Numbered from the stretch's first letter, positions 17,246 to 25,708 are shown. The stretch is 64,000 nucleotides of DNA from Halorubrum sp. 48-1-W (GCF_003287355.1 NZ_QMIM01000010.1:1-64000), one strand, 5' to 3'. The notes: generated by a model from the letters alone, not told the origin. Program-made: numbers and translations.

Positions 17246-17940
17246 TGGTCGTCCTCGCGACCAAGTGCTACGTCGAGGGCGGCGCTCGCGACCGCGCGCT
17301 CGACGGGATGAACTCGCTCGTGGGCAACGACGTGGGCGAACTCGCCGTCGACTGGACGGTCGGCGTCCGCGACGACGGGTTCGTCCAGGTGGACGTGACC
17401 GGCGAGGACGCCACCGTCGCCCGCAACGTCCTCGCGGAGACGTGGGGGGAGGTCGTCGCCCACGACGGGGGGCTCATCGCCGGCGAGACGTACGTCGGTA
17501 CCCTCGAGTCGTGGGACGCCGACGGGTTCGTCCTCGACGCCGGCGAGGACGTTCGCGTCCCCGCCGACGAACTCGGCCTCGGCGTCGGCTCTCCGGAGCA
17601 GGTCGTCGAGCGGTTCGGCCTCGTCCAGCACCTCCCGATGCGGTTCGTCTACGGCGGCGGTCCTGGCGACCCGGACGCCGATCCGAACCGGCTCGCCGAC
17701 GCCGAGCGGGACCGGCTCTACGACTGGCAGCGGGGACCGGGACGGCTGAACGTCAACTCCGCGACCCGGGGGGAGGTCCGCGCGACGGTGAACCGGGCGG
17801 GCCACGCGCAGGACATCGTCACCGTCGAGCGGTTGGGGCTCTTAGAACAGAGCGTCGTCTGTGCCGAGGGAACCGACCCGCCGGGACTGCTGGCCGCCAT
17901 CGGCTCGTATCTCCCGGCGGAGATGCGGTGTGTCGTCTGA
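17245..17940 (+). CDS. DUF2110 family protein
   Basis: The 231-residue protein overlaps tfe by one base, an arrangement I know from other haloarchaea. Recognisable parts are MVVLATKCYVEGGARDRALD at the start, GETYVGTLESWDADGFVLDAG in the middle and LGLLEQSVVCAEGTDPPGLL near the end, matching DUF2110. The middle part reads like a small beta-barrel (OB-like) segment. The function is unknown. The fixed link to tfe suggests a role in transcription or its regulation, which is inference from position only. Confidence 0.85.
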   Translation: MVVLATKCYVEGGARDRALDGMNSLVGNDVGELAVDWTVGVRDDGFVQVDVTGEDATVARNVLAETWGEVVAHDGGLIAGETYVGTLESWDADGFVLDAGEDVRVPADELGLGVGSPEQVVERFGLVQHLPMRFVYGGGPGDPDADPNRLADAERDRLYDWQRGPGRLNVNSATRGEVRATVNRAGHAQDIVTVERLGLLEQSVVCAEGTDPPGLLAAIGSYLPAEMRCVV

Positions 17941-17952
17941 GGTGGCTCGAGC

Positions 17953-18729
17953 GTGAACCGACGCTTCGCCCTCGCCGTGACGCTGGTCGCGTTGCTCGCC
18001 GCGAGCGCCGGCTGTCTCGGCTACGTGACCGGCGGCGGCGAGGTCACGAACGAGACGCTCGACGCCGAGCCACCGCGCGAGTACGACTTCGACACCGACC
18101 GTGACGCGGCCTTCGACCTCTCGACGGACGCGACGTACACGGTCGTCTACGACGTCTCCGGCCGCGACGAGCTCCGCCTGTACCGGCAGACCCCGTACAC
18201 CGGCGACCAGCCGCTGGAGTTCGAGGCGTTCCGGTACCAGTACCCGGACGGTGAGGTGGTGACCGGAAGCGAGTTCCGTGCCCGCGGCGGTGAGGTCGAT
18301 CGGACGACGGACGAGACGTGGGTCCGCCTCGCCGACGACATGGACGGCGGGAAGGTCGCGTTCTCGGGGGACGGCTCCCCCCGTCGGTTCACGTCGCTGG
18401 CGTACGTCGAGGGCTCCTACGCCGTGACGCTCCCGCCCGGGTTCAGCACCGACTTCCCGATCGTCGGCCACGTTTCGCCGCGGAGCTACGAGGTCGAGAC
18501 GGTCGGCGATCGCGACCGGATCGTCTGGGAAGAGGTCACGGGGTCGATCGTCGTCCAGGCGTACCGCGAGACCGACCTCGTCGTGTTCGGCGGGATCCTC
18601 GCGATCGCGATCCTCGTCGCGATCGTGGGGACGCTCCGGTTCAAACGCCAGCTCGAGGAGCTCCGCGAGCGCCGTAGCGAGATGGGACTGGGCGTGTACG
18701 ACGACGAGGACGACGACGGCTTCCTGTGA
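17953..18729 (+). CDS. Haloarchaeal lipoprotein with C-terminal membrane anchor (DUF5803-like)
   Basis: The start is the GTG at 17953, 12 bases after the DUF2110 stop. The protein has a signal sequence ending in the lipobox SAGCLGY, then about 180 residues of beta-rich extracellular domain. A transmembrane helix follows (LVVFGGILAIAILVAIVG, about residues 210-227), with a basic coiled cytoplasmic stretch and an acidic end. A membrane-anchored protein facing outward is clear. The DUF5803 name is from memory of the family shape and is less sure. It is likely in the tfe operon. Confidence 0.7.
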   Translation: MNRRFALAVTLVALLAASAGCLGYVTGGGEVTNETLDAEPPREYDFDTDRDAAFDLSTDATYTVVYDVSGRDELRLYRQTPYTGDQPLEFEAFRYQYPDGEVVTGSEFRARGGEVDRTTDETWVRLADDMDGGKVAFSGDGSPRRFTSLAYVEGSYAVTLPPGFSTDFPIVGHVSPRSYEVETVGDRDRIVWEEVTGSIVVQAYRETDLVVFGGILAIAILVAIVGTLRFKRQLEELRERRSEMGLGVYDDEDDDGFL

Positions 18730-18762
18730 TCCCCCGTCGATCCGGCCACTGCTCCCCGGCGA

Positions 18763-18773
18763 CCTTTTGAATC
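18763..18773 (+). promoter_or_regulatory. TATA box of the CinA-like gene
   Basis: CCTTTTGAATC is centred about 27 bases before the ATG at 18794. Confidence 0.5.
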
Positions 18774-18793
18774 GCCACCGCGTGGGATCGGAC

Positions 18794-19480
18794 ATGAACG
18801 CCGCGATCGTCACCGTCGGGGACGAACTCCTCGTCGGTGACACGGAGAACACGAACGCGACCTGGCTCTGCGGCCGACTCGCGGACCGGGGGGTCCCGGT
18901 TCGGCGGGTGACCGTCGTCCCGGACGAGGTCGGAGAGATCGCCCGAATCGTCAACGAGTACCACGCGGAGTATGACGCCGTGGTCGTCACCGGCGGGCTC
19001 GGCCCGACCCACGACGACGTGACGATGGAGGCGGTCGCCGCCGCCTTCGGTCGGGAGGTCGTCGAGAACGAGGAGGCGGCCGCGTGGCTCGAAGAGCGGG
19101 GGTACAGCGCCGAGGACCTCATCGCGGGGACGACACACCTCCCCGCCGGCTGTCGGCCGCTCGCCAACGAAGCGGGCGTCGCACCCGGCGCTGTCGTCGA
19201 GTCCGTCTACGTACTGCCGGGGGTCCCTGCGGAGATGAAAGCGATGTTCGAGCGGGTCGAGACGGAGTTCGACGGCGTCCCGACCCACGCCGTCGTCGTC
19301 GCCGTCGACGAGCCCGAGAGTACCCTCATCGACCGGTTCTCGGAACTCAGAGAGCGCTTCGACGTGCGCGTCGGATCGTACCCCGGCGAGAACGTGCGGG
19401 TGAAGATAACCGCCGACGACCCAGCCGAGGCCGAGCGGGCCGCGGCGTGGCTTCGGGACCGCGCGGAACTGGTCGAGTGA
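18794..19480 (+). CDS. Molybdopterin-binding (MoaB/CinA N-terminal type) domain protein
   Basis: The 228-residue protein is a stand-alone version of the molybdopterin-binding domain found at the start of CinA. MNAAIVTVGDELLVGDTENTN and VVVTGGLGPTHDDVTMEAVA are the family's substrate-loop motifs. VLPGVPAEMKAMF is typical of the CinA branch. In CinA this domain hydrolyses ADP-ribose or binds nucleotides, so the exact activity here is open. No molybdenum-cofactor genes are nearby. A TATA box precedes the ATG at 18794 at leaderless spacing. Confidence 0.88.
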   Translation: MNAAIVTVGDELLVGDTENTNATWLCGRLADRGVPVRRVTVVPDEVGEIARIVNEYHAEYDAVVVTGGLGPTHDDVTMEAVAAAFGREVVENEEAAAWLEERGYSAEDLIAGTTHLPAGCRPLANEAGVAPGAVVESVYVLPGVPAEMKAMFERVETEFDGVPTHAVVVAVDEPESTLIDRFSELRERFDVRVGSYPGENVRVKITADDPAEAERAAAWLRDRAELVE

Positions 19481-19520
19481 GACCGGAGCGGACGTGAGGA
19501 AACGGTGTCGAGAATCCGGG

Positions 19521-19634
19521 TCAGCGTGCGAGGTAGGCGACCCAGACGGCGGTGACGATCAGGCTGATGGCGAGGACGGCAAGCGCGGTCGCCTCGATCG
19601 GGAGCGGCTCGGGCTGAACGGCGGACAGTATCAT
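19521..19634 (-). CDS. Small single-span membrane protein
   Basis: A 37-residue frame starting at the minus-strand ATG at 19634 reads MILSAVQPEPLPIEATALAV, continues as one hydrophobic helix and ends VAYLAR. A TATA-like CTTTAAG on the minus strand (about 19659-19666) is 28 bases upstream, right for a leaderless transcript. The promoter and the typical short hydrophobic form support a real gene. There is no known function. It is convergent with the CinA-like gene. Confidence 0.6.
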   Translation of the reverse strand: MILSAVQPEPLPIEATALAVLAISLIVTAVWVAYLAR

Positions 19635-19756
19635 GGACGGAGGTTGTCCGGGTCCCGGCTTAAAGCTTGATCTTCGACGACCGGACACGACCCGACCGCC
19701 CGGCAAGCCGCCCGCGGTCGACGACCCGTTAAGTGCGCGCCGCCGTAACGTCGGGT

Positions 19757-20878
19757 ATGCACGTCGGCGTCGTGATGAACCCGATCGCCGGAATGGGCGG
19801 TCGCGTCGGGCTGAAGGGAACCGACGGGAAAGTGGAGGAGGCGCGCGAGCGCGGCGCGGAACCGCGCGCGCCCGACCGGGCGGGGCGGGCGATGGAGCGG
19901 CTCGCCGCGGTCGCGCCCGAGACGACGGTCTCGACGGTCGCGGACCCCATGGGCGAGTCCGTGGTCCGCGAGGCGGGCTTTTCGCCCGCCCGGGTCGTCG
20001 ACCCGTTCGACGGGGACCGGTCGGTGACGTCGGGGCCGACCGACGGCTCGCTCGACGACGCGCCAGAGACGACCGCCGAACACACCCGCCGTGCGGTGGC
20101 CGCCTTCCTCGAGGCGGGCGTCGACCTCGTGTTGTTCGTCGGCGGGGACGGCACCGCGGCCGACGTGACCACGGCGCTCGAGGGGACGGACACGCCGATG
20201 CTCGGCGTCCCGGCGGGCGTGAAGGTGTACTCGTCGGTGTTCGCGGTCTCGCCGGAGGACGCCGCGGAGGTTACAGCGACGTTCTCGCGGACCGAACGCC
20301 GCGAGGTGATGGACATCGACGAGGACGCCTATCGCGAGGGAGAGGTTCACCCCGAACTCCGCGGGGTGGCACACGTCCCCGTCGCCGAGGACCTCCAGTC
20401 GTCGAAACAGACCGCGAGCGGCACCGTCGAGTCGCTCGCGGAGGGCGTCGCCGACGACATCCGGGCGCGCGAGGGGGAGGGGGTCACCTACGTGCTCGGG
20501 CCGGGGTCGACCGTCGGGGCGATCAAAGCCGAGCTCGGGTTCGAGCCCTCGCCCATCGGGGTCGACGTCTGGCGCGACGGCGAGGTGGTCGTCCGCGACG
20601 CGACGGAGTCCGAGATCCTGGACGCGCTCGGCGAGGAGAACGTGATCGTCGTCTCGCCCATCGGCGGGCAGGGGTTCGTCTTCGGGCGCGGGAACCCACA
20701 GCTCTCGCCCGCGGTGATCCGCGAGTGCGACGTGACGGTCGTCGCCTCCCGGGCGAAACTCGACGACGTGCGCGTGCTCCGGGTCGACACCGACGACCCG
20801 GACCTCGACGACGAACTATCGGGCTGGGTTCGCGTGCGCGTCGGAAAGTTCGAGACGCGGATGATGAAGATCGTGTAG
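19757..20878 (+). CDS. ATP-NAD kinase family protein
   Basis: The 373-residue protein begins MHVGVVMNPIAGMGGRVGLK, the N-terminus of the ATP-NAD/AcoX kinase family. It has the kinase motif FVGGDGTAADV, then PAGVKVYSSVFAVSPEDAAE and LGPGSTVGAIKAELGF. Members phosphorylate NAD or a related compound, but this long AcoX-like branch is biochemically less certain than PpnK. A TATA-like GTTAAGT 27 bases before the ATG at 19757 supports that start over one eight codons upstream. No neighbour suggests a particular substrate. Confidence 0.88.
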   Translation: MHVGVVMNPIAGMGGRVGLKGTDGKVEEARERGAEPRAPDRAGRAMERLAAVAPETTVSTVADPMGESVVREAGFSPARVVDPFDGDRSVTSGPTDGSLDDAPETTAEHTRRAVAAFLEAGVDLVLFVGGDGTAADVTTALEGTDTPMLGVPAGVKVYSSVFAVSPEDAAEVTATFSRTERREVMDIDEDAYREGEVHPELRGVAHVPVAEDLQSSKQTASGTVESLAEGVADDIRAREGEGVTYVLGPGSTVGAIKAELGFEPSPIGVDVWRDGEVVVRDATESEILDALGEENVIVVSPIGGQGFVFGRGNPQLSPAVIRECDVTVVASRAKLDDVRVLRVDTDDPDLDDELSGWVRVRVGKFETRMMKIV

Positions 20879-20956
20879 GAGTTCCGTCGGCTCCCCGAGG
20901 ACGGATCCGTGTCGACCCCGATCGATCCGGCACCGACGACCCATCTAATCGAAACA

Positions 20957-20969
20957 TTAACTCTGTTAA
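20957..20969. promoter_or_regulatory. Palindromic operator overlapping the antitoxin promoter
   Basis: TTAAC-TCT-GTTAA is a perfect 5-bp inverted repeat. It overlaps the TATA position, about 28 bases upstream of the antitoxin ATG at 20986. This is a natural site for autorepression by the antitoxin. Confidence 0.45.
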
Positions 20970-20985
20970 ATACTCAACTACGAAT

Positions 20986-21261
20986 ATGGCAACCGCCGTA
21001 CGGATGGACGAGGAAACGAAGTCGAAGCTCGAGGAGTTACAGGCTGAAATCAAGCTTAGGACGGGACGGAAGGCCACCCAGCAGGAGATCCTGGGACGCC
21101 TCGTCGACTCCGCCATCGAGTCGCGAACGGAATTCATCGATAGCTTCCGTGACGGCACGGAGGCACTGTCCGCGGACGAGATCGACCGGTTCGATTCGGG
21201 CACGATCTCCTCGGGTGTCGAGACCGATGAGGACGAGATCGACGAGATCCTATACGGATGA
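20986..21261 (+). CDS. Antitoxin-like protein of a PIN-toxin pair
   Basis: The 91-residue acidic protein starts MATAVRMDEETKSKLEELQA, a ribbon-helix-helix-like DNA-binding start. Then comes KATQQEILGRLVDSAIESR and a C-terminal part rich in Asp/Glu that could bind the toxin. Its last four bases (ATGA) overlap the PIN gene, the standard antitoxin-toxin layout. The leader is AT-rich, unlike its surroundings, with a palindrome over the promoter. The sequence does not name the antitoxin family; the pairing carries the assignment. Confidence 0.8.
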   Translation: MATAVRMDEETKSKLEELQAEIKLRTGRKATQQEILGRLVDSAIESRTEFIDSFRDGTEALSADEIDRFDSGTISSGVETDEDEIDEILYG

Positions 21262-21692
21262 GCGTCTTCGTTGATACCGGGGTGTTCTACGCGCATCACG
21301 ACCTCGACGCGAGTCGGCACGACGTCGCGACCGAAGCGCTCACCGAGGTTCTCCGATCCGCCGACTACGGCCACGTGATGACGAGTGACTACGTCTACGA
21401 CGAATCGGTGACGCTCACGTACCGCCGTACCGGTCGGATGGCGGACGCGATCGAACTCGGTCGACGCGTTCGTGGCGTCGACCCCTTTCCGGACGCCATC
21501 GACATCCTGCACGCGTCACGTCCGGTCTTCGGCGAAGCGGTCGAACGCTTCGAGCAGTACGCCGACCATGGCCTCAGTTTCACCGACGCGATGACCGTCG
21601 CCCTCGTAGAGGGCCACGGTATCGACGCGGTGCTCAGCTTCGACGACGACTTCGACGGGCTCGTCGACCGGTTGGCTCCCGCGACGGTGTAG
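21258..21692 (+). CDS. PIN-domain ribonuclease toxin (VapC type)
   Basis: The 144-residue protein has the acidic residues of PIN nucleases in order: Asp in MSVFVDTGVFYA, Glu in YVYDESVTLTYRR, Asp in GLSFTDAMTVALV, and Asp in VLSFDDDFDGL. VapC-type toxins cleave tRNA or rRNA when released from antitoxin. The start overlaps the antitoxin stop by four bases. The full set of active-site acids suggests that it is intact. Confidence 0.9.
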   Translation: MSVFVDTGVFYAHHDLDASRHDVATEALTEVLRSADYGHVMTSDYVYDESVTLTYRRTGRMADAIELGRRVRGVDPFPDAIDILHASRPVFGEAVERFEQYADHGLSFTDAMTVALVEGHGIDAVLSFDDDFDGLVDRLAPATV

Positions 21693-21765
21693 CGACCCAC
21701 CGGCTTCACGTCGGGTTCCCTCCCACCTTTTCATCGGAACGCCTCCCGTATCTCTGACTCGGTAG

Positions 21766-22674
21766 CTATCCGTCGAAGTCGTGGATGCCCGCGGTCGTCA
21801 CCTCGACGCCGTCCTCGGTGACCAGGAGCGTGTGTTCCGCCTGGCTCACGAGCGCGTCGTCGGCCTCCTTCAACACCGGGTACCCCTTGATCACGTTCGC
21901 CTGCTTGAGCCGTCGGAGCGCCATTTCCGACCGATCGTCCGAGAGCCACCGGGCGGCGAAGGGGAGGCCGTCGAACTCGGCGATCTCCTCCAGCACCCGT
22001 CGCGCCCGCCGGTCGCGGACGCTCCGTTCGCGTTCCAGCTCGTAGATCTCCTCGTCGGTTCCCTCGCCGACCTTGCCGCGGCCGTCGGTCGCGAACGGCT
22101 CGATGGCGACCGCCTGTCCGGGTTCGAGCTCGACGGAGCGGTCGACCCCGCGGTTCGGGACGTTCGGCCCGGTGTGGGCGTCGTACCGCTCGACGCCGTG
22201 TCCCGAGAGGTTGAGCACCGGCGTGTAGCCGTACCCGCGGATCACGTCCTCGATGGCCTCGCCGACGACGCCGACCTCGACGCCCGGGCCCGCCTCGTCG
22301 ATCGCGGCCTCCAGCGCCATCTCGGCCGCCTCGACCAGTTCCGTGTTGCCGGTGTGGTCGACGGTCACGGCCGCGTCGGCGATGTAGCCGTCGACGTGGA
22401 CGCCGACGTCGAGACACACCATCTCCTCGCGGAACTCGGTGTCGTCGTCGCGGGACGGGGTCGCGTGGGACGCCTCGGGGTCGACGCTGAGGTTGACGGG
22501 GAACGCGAGCCCCGCCCCCTCCTCGCGCACGAAGTCCTCCACCCACTCGGCGACCTCGAGTTGGCTTCGGCCCGGTTCGACCATCCCTCTGGCCTCGTTC
22601 ATCGCCTCGACCAGCACCGCGCCGGCCTCCCGGTAGCTCTCGACCGCGTCGTCGTCGAGGGGTCCGTGACTCAT
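21766..22674 (-). CDS. map: Type II methionine aminopeptidase
   Basis: The enzyme removes the initiator methionine from new proteins. The 302-residue product has the metal ligands in order: CLDVGVHVDGYIADAAVTVD (two Asp), SGHGVERYDAHTGPN (His), AIEPFATDG (Glu) and SQAEHTLLV (Glu). The roughly 60-residue insertion between the third and fourth ligands (KVGEGTDEEIYELER onward) is the helical insert that defines type II enzymes. The ATG at 22674 gives the usual archaeal length; the frame extends upstream without resemblance. Confidence 0.94.
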   Translation of the reverse strand: MSHGPLDDDAVESYREAGAVLVEAMNEARGMVEPGRSQLEVAEWVEDFVREEGAGLAFPVNLSVDPEASHATPSRDDDTEFREEMVCLDVGVHVDGYIADAAVTVDHTGNTELVEAAEMALEAAIDEAGPGVEVGVVGEAIEDVIRGYGYTPVLNLSGHGVERYDAHTGPNVPNRGVDRSVELEPGQAVAIEPFATDGRGKVGEGTDEEIYELERERSVRDRRARRVLEEIAEFDGLPFAARWLSDDRSEMALRRLKQANVIKGYPVLKEADDALVSQAEHTLLVTEDGVEVTTAGIHDFDG

Positions 22675-22825
22675 ACCGTCAGGTTCGTCGAGGGCCCGCA
22701 AAGAGGTTGCGGGACCGGTCGGTCGTCGGACGGGGGCGGACCGGTCGCCGTGACGCAACTCGGCATCTCGTCGTCGGATCGGACCGGATCGGTGCCGATA
22801 AGCCGACACCGGCTCGACGGACGGT

Positions 22826-23296
22826 ATGCTCGACCCCGGCGACGACGCCCCGACGTTCACGCTCGAGAACCAGCACGGCGAGCCCGTCCCCCTCGCCGGG
22901 ACCGACGCAACCTACACGGTCGTCTACTTCTACCCGCGGGCGGACACGCCCGGTTGTACCACCGAGGCGTGTAGCTTCCGCGACGAGTGGGACGCCTTCG
23001 AGGACGCCGGCGTGCGGGTACTCGGGATCAGCGACGACCCCGTCGCCGACCTCGCGGACTTCGCGGCCGACTACGGTCTTCCCTTCGACCTCCTCTCGGA
23101 TCCGGACGGCGAGGTCGCGAGCGCGTACGACTCCTACGGTGAAAAGGAGATGTTCGGGAACGTCTTCGACGGCGTCTTCCGGAACACGTACGTGGTCGAC
23201 GACGAGGGGACGATCGCGCTCGCGTACGAGGGCGTCTCCCCGGAGGACCACGCCGCGGAGATCCTCGCGGACGTCGCGTCGCTCGAGGAGCGGTAG
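22826..23296 (+). CDS. bcp: Thioredoxin-dependent peroxiredoxin (Bcp/PrxQ)
   Basis: The enzyme reduces hydrogen peroxide and alkyl peroxides. The 156-residue protein has PRADTPGCTTEACSFRDEW, with the peroxidatic Cys in PGCT and the resolving Cys five residues later, the PrxQ arrangement. VVDDEGTIALAYEGVSPEDHA completes the thioredoxin fold. It is divergent from map with about 150 bases between them. Confidence 0.92.
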   Translation: MLDPGDDAPTFTLENQHGEPVPLAGTDATYTVVYFYPRADTPGCTTEACSFRDEWDAFEDAGVRVLGISDDPVADLADFAADYGLPFDLLSDPDGEVASAYDSYGEKEMFGNVFDGVFRNTYVVDDEGTIALAYEGVSPEDHAAEILADVASLEER

Positions 23297-23308
23297 GGAC
23301 GTCCTCGG

Positions 23309-24235
23309 TCAGAAGAACCCGCCGACCCGCGAGACGAGCCTCGGCACCTCCTCGGCGATCGCGTGGCGTTTGACCAGCCCGAAGCCGGCGATGATGACGA
23401 CGAACCCGACGACGGTTGTCGCCGTCACCGGCTCCGCGAGGAGGACCGCCCCGGCGACCGTCGCGACCACGGGGACGGCGTAGGAGACGAGGTTGATCTC
23501 GAACGCGCCGAGCCGGTCGAGGAGCGTGAAGTAGATCGTGTACGCCACGGCCGAGGAGAGCACACCGAGGAAGCCCAACGCGACGAGCGCCGGGAGCTCC
23601 GTCGCGGGGAGCCGCTGTCCCTCGCCGAGTCCGAGGCTGAGCCCGTGCATCAGGAGCCCGCCGAACAGCATCGCCCAGCCGGTGAGCGCGACGCTCGAGA
23701 ACGTCGTCTGTACGACCCGAAGCCCGACGCTACTGAACGAGACGGCGATCACGCCGACGAAGATGAGCGCCACCCCGAGCGTCACCCCCCCGGTCAGGTT
23801 CGCCGGGTCGGGCTGGGCGACGAGCCCGACGCCGACGAACGCGAGCACGACGCCGACGCTTCCCCGTAGATCGAGGCTCGATTCACCGATCCACATCGCC
23901 GCGACGGCCGCGGTGACGATCGGGACGAGGCTGTAGGTGATCGCGGCGATCCCGCTCGTCGTGTACTGTTGCCCGGTGAAGAGCAGCGAGTTGTTGGCGG
24001 CCACGTTGAACCCGCCGCTGAGCCCGATCGCGGCGAGGTCGCCGCGCGTCCGTGGAAACGGGTTCCGATCCGTCAGGAGGACGTACGTGACGAGGACCAG
24101 CGCCGCGATGTCGAACCGGTAGGCCCCGTACAACACGGGCGGGTAGTACGCCAGCCCGACCTCGATGGCGACGAACGAGCCGCCCCACAGGGTGGCGAGC
24201 ACGAAGAACAGGAGGACGTCTCGGTACCTGGACAC
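23309..24235 (-). CDS. EamA/DMT-family transporter
   Basis: The 308-residue protein has ten hydrophobic segments in two repeated halves, as in drug/metabolite transporters. It begins with YRDVLLFFVLATLWGGSFVA, where LWGGSF is the family's first-helix motif. The second half restarts around residue 148 (LGVALIFVGVIAVSFSS). It ends with a short cytoplasmic tail. It probably exports amino acids or other small metabolites; the substrate is unknown. It is convergent with bcp, 12 bases apart. Confidence 0.88.
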   Translation of the reverse strand: MSRYRDVLLFFVLATLWGGSFVAIEVGLAYYPPVLYGAYRFDIAALVLVTYVLLTDRNPFPRTRGDLAAIGLSGGFNVAANNSLLFTGQQYTTSGIAAITYSLVPIVTAAVAAMWIGESSLDLRGSVGVVLAFVGVGLVAQPDPANLTGGVTLGVALIFVGVIAVSFSSVGLRVVQTTFSSVALTGWAMLFGGLLMHGLSLGLGEGQRLPATELPALVALGFLGVLSSAVAYTIYFTLLDRLGAFEINLVSYAVPVVATVAGAVLLAEPVTATTVVGFVVIIAGFGLVKRHAIAEEVPRLVSRVGGFF

Positions 24236-24356
24236 GTCGGTGGGGACGGCGGCCTCCCGTATATCGGTGTCCGTTCCGGTCAGCGAACGGGGTGAATCCC
24301 GGTCGCGTCGAACGCCGAAGAGGAGAACGCGGCAGGTCGGACGGGGAGTGCCCCCG

Positions 24357-24728
24357 TCAGCTCTCGATCTCGATCTCGGTGCCGCTCACCACAGCGTCGT
24401 ACACGATCGGGAGCCGTACGGTGAGGACGCCGTTCTCGTACCCGGCTTCGATGTCGTCTTCGGCTACCGTCTTGGGGAACCGGAACCGACGGTGGTACGT
24501 CCGGCGGGTGTCGCGGAACTCGTCTTCATGTTCGCCGGCGATGTTCAACATGCCGTCGTCCCACGAGACGGTGAGTTCCTCGGGATCGAACCCTGGGAGC
24601 TCGACCGTGAGGACGAACTCGTCGTCCTGCTCGTACAGTTCGTAGTCGTTACTGCCGGCGCGCTCGAAGAGTCTGCTTGGCAGGTCCATGCCTCCGGTCC
24701 ACTTGCTGGCTGGTCGTGGGAGAGCCAT
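24357..24728 (-). CDS. Hsp20/alpha-crystallin family small heat-shock protein
   Basis: The 123-residue chaperone binds unfolding proteins without ATP. It has ELYEQDDEFVLTVELPGFDP, the opening strands of the crystallin domain, and YENGVLTVRLPI, the family's GVLTV closing motif. A short tail follows with no clear IxI. The ATG at 24728 has GAGGTGG about eight bases upstream on the minus strand; a GTG three codons earlier is less likely. An AT-rich TTTATAG box near 24770-24776 leaves a leader of some 18 bases, consistent with the Shine-Dalgarno site. Confidence 0.9.
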   Translation of the reverse strand: MALPRPASKWTGGMDLPSRLFERAGSNDYELYEQDDEFVLTVELPGFDPEELTVSWDDGMLNIAGEHEDEFRDTRRTYHRRFRFPKTVAEDDIEAGYENGVLTVRLPIVYDAVVSGTEIEIES

Positions 24729-24880
24729 GTCAACCACCTCGAACCCATCCGATGGTATGGTTGCGATTCTATAAATATGTAACGAAATTTGTTATGTATT
24801 AACGAATGACATAGCGGCGAAAAGTGCCGATCGTGGCGACGGAACGCGTCGATCGGTGTATGGGGGCCGTCGACCGGGTC

Positions 24881-24981
24881 CAGACGTCGAGTCGGTCGAC
24901 GACCCCGGCCAGGTTCAGACGTCGAGTCGGTCGACGACTCCGGCCAGATTCAGACGTCGAGTCGGTCGACGACCCCGGCCA
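24881..24981. repeat. 35-bp tandem repeat across the end of the Bat-type gene
   Basis: Three copies start at 24881, 24916 and 24951, each beginning CAGACGTCGAGTCGGTCGAC. The third is the true 3' end of the gene, including its stop at 24950-24952. The other two are extra copies downstream. The 35-bp period is not a multiple of three. Confidence 0.9.
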
Positions 24982-25636
24982 TCACCTTCGCCTCCGCACG
25001 GGAGAGGTGTTCCCAGACGGTGGTGGTGCCGAGGTCGAGTTCGTCGGCGATCGCCTCGAGGCCGACGTCGCCGCCGTGTTCGTAGTACCCGATCCCTATC
25101 GCGGTCGTGAGGACTTCGCGCTGACGGCGCGTGAGGTCCTCGAGGTAGCCGGTGGAATCGAGTCCCGGCGGGCGTTCGATCTCCGACAGTTCGACGTTGC
25201 GGGCGAGTTCGACGTCGTTACCTCCCTCCTCCAGCGACCGGATCACGCCAGCGAGGTCGTCGTCGGGGTCCAGATACAGCGTCCACCGCTCGATCCCCGC
25301 GTTGATCGTGGTCCCAGTCCGATAGTGGATCCCCAGGTCCGAGAGCCGCTCGGCGATGCTGTCCCAGCGGTCGGCGTCGACGACGAGCGCCACGTACACG
25401 GGATAGACGTCGAGCGGCGAGAGCGGCTCGGCTTCGAGAACCGAGTCCGCCTCGCGGAACACGTCGAGGAAGCCCTCGATATCGTCGCCCGGTCCCCGGA
25501 GTTCGATGATCCGTTTCCGCTCCGCGCTCCGGCCGGTCATGGAGGAGACGGACCGGAGAGTCACCTCCGGATACCGGGCACTGGCTACGCATTCGGGGGT
25601 GCCGTTGTGGCGGATCCGGAGCGTCACTTCGCGCAT
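24950..25636 (-). CDS. Bat-type (HTH_10) transcriptional regulator
   Basis: The 228-residue protein has an N-terminal sensor-like domain of the bacterio-opsin activator type. At its end it carries the HTH_10 domain: LTRRQREVLTTAIGIGYYEH, then GLEAIADELDLGTTTVWEHL. These regulators are common in haloarchaea and respond to light, oxygen or metabolites. This one lacks PAS or GAF domains, so the signal is unknown. The ATG at 25636 starts MREVTLRIRHNG, the usual start of the family. A duplicated promoter segment lies directly upstream. Confidence 0.88.
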   Translation of the reverse strand: MREVTLRIRHNGTPECVASARYPEVTLRSVSSMTGRSAERKRIIELRGPGDDIEGFLDVFREADSVLEAEPLSPLDVYPVYVALVVDADRWDSIAERLSDLGIHYRTGTTINAGIERWTLYLDPDDDLAGVIRSLEEGGNDVELARNVELSEIERPPGLDSTGYLEDLTRRQREVLTTAIGIGYYEHGGDVGLEAIADELDLGTTTVWEHLSRAEAKVMAGVVDRLDV

Positions 25637-25658
25637 GTCCGGAGGATGCGCGCGGGAA

Positions 25659-25708
25659 GGAATAACTTGTTCCCCGTAGCGAAGGGATAACCTGCTCCTC
25701 GCTGCGAG
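25659..25708 (-). promoter_or_regulatory. Duplicated 25-bp promoter segment upstream of the Bat-type gene
   Basis: Two imperfect copies (25659-25683 and 25684-25708) contain GGAATAACTTGTTCCCCG and GGGATAACCTGCTCCTCG. The first supplies the minus-strand TATA-like AAGTTATT, 27 bases before the ATG at 25636. The second repeats that box 25 bases further upstream and could be an operator or an alternative promoter. Confidence 0.55.
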
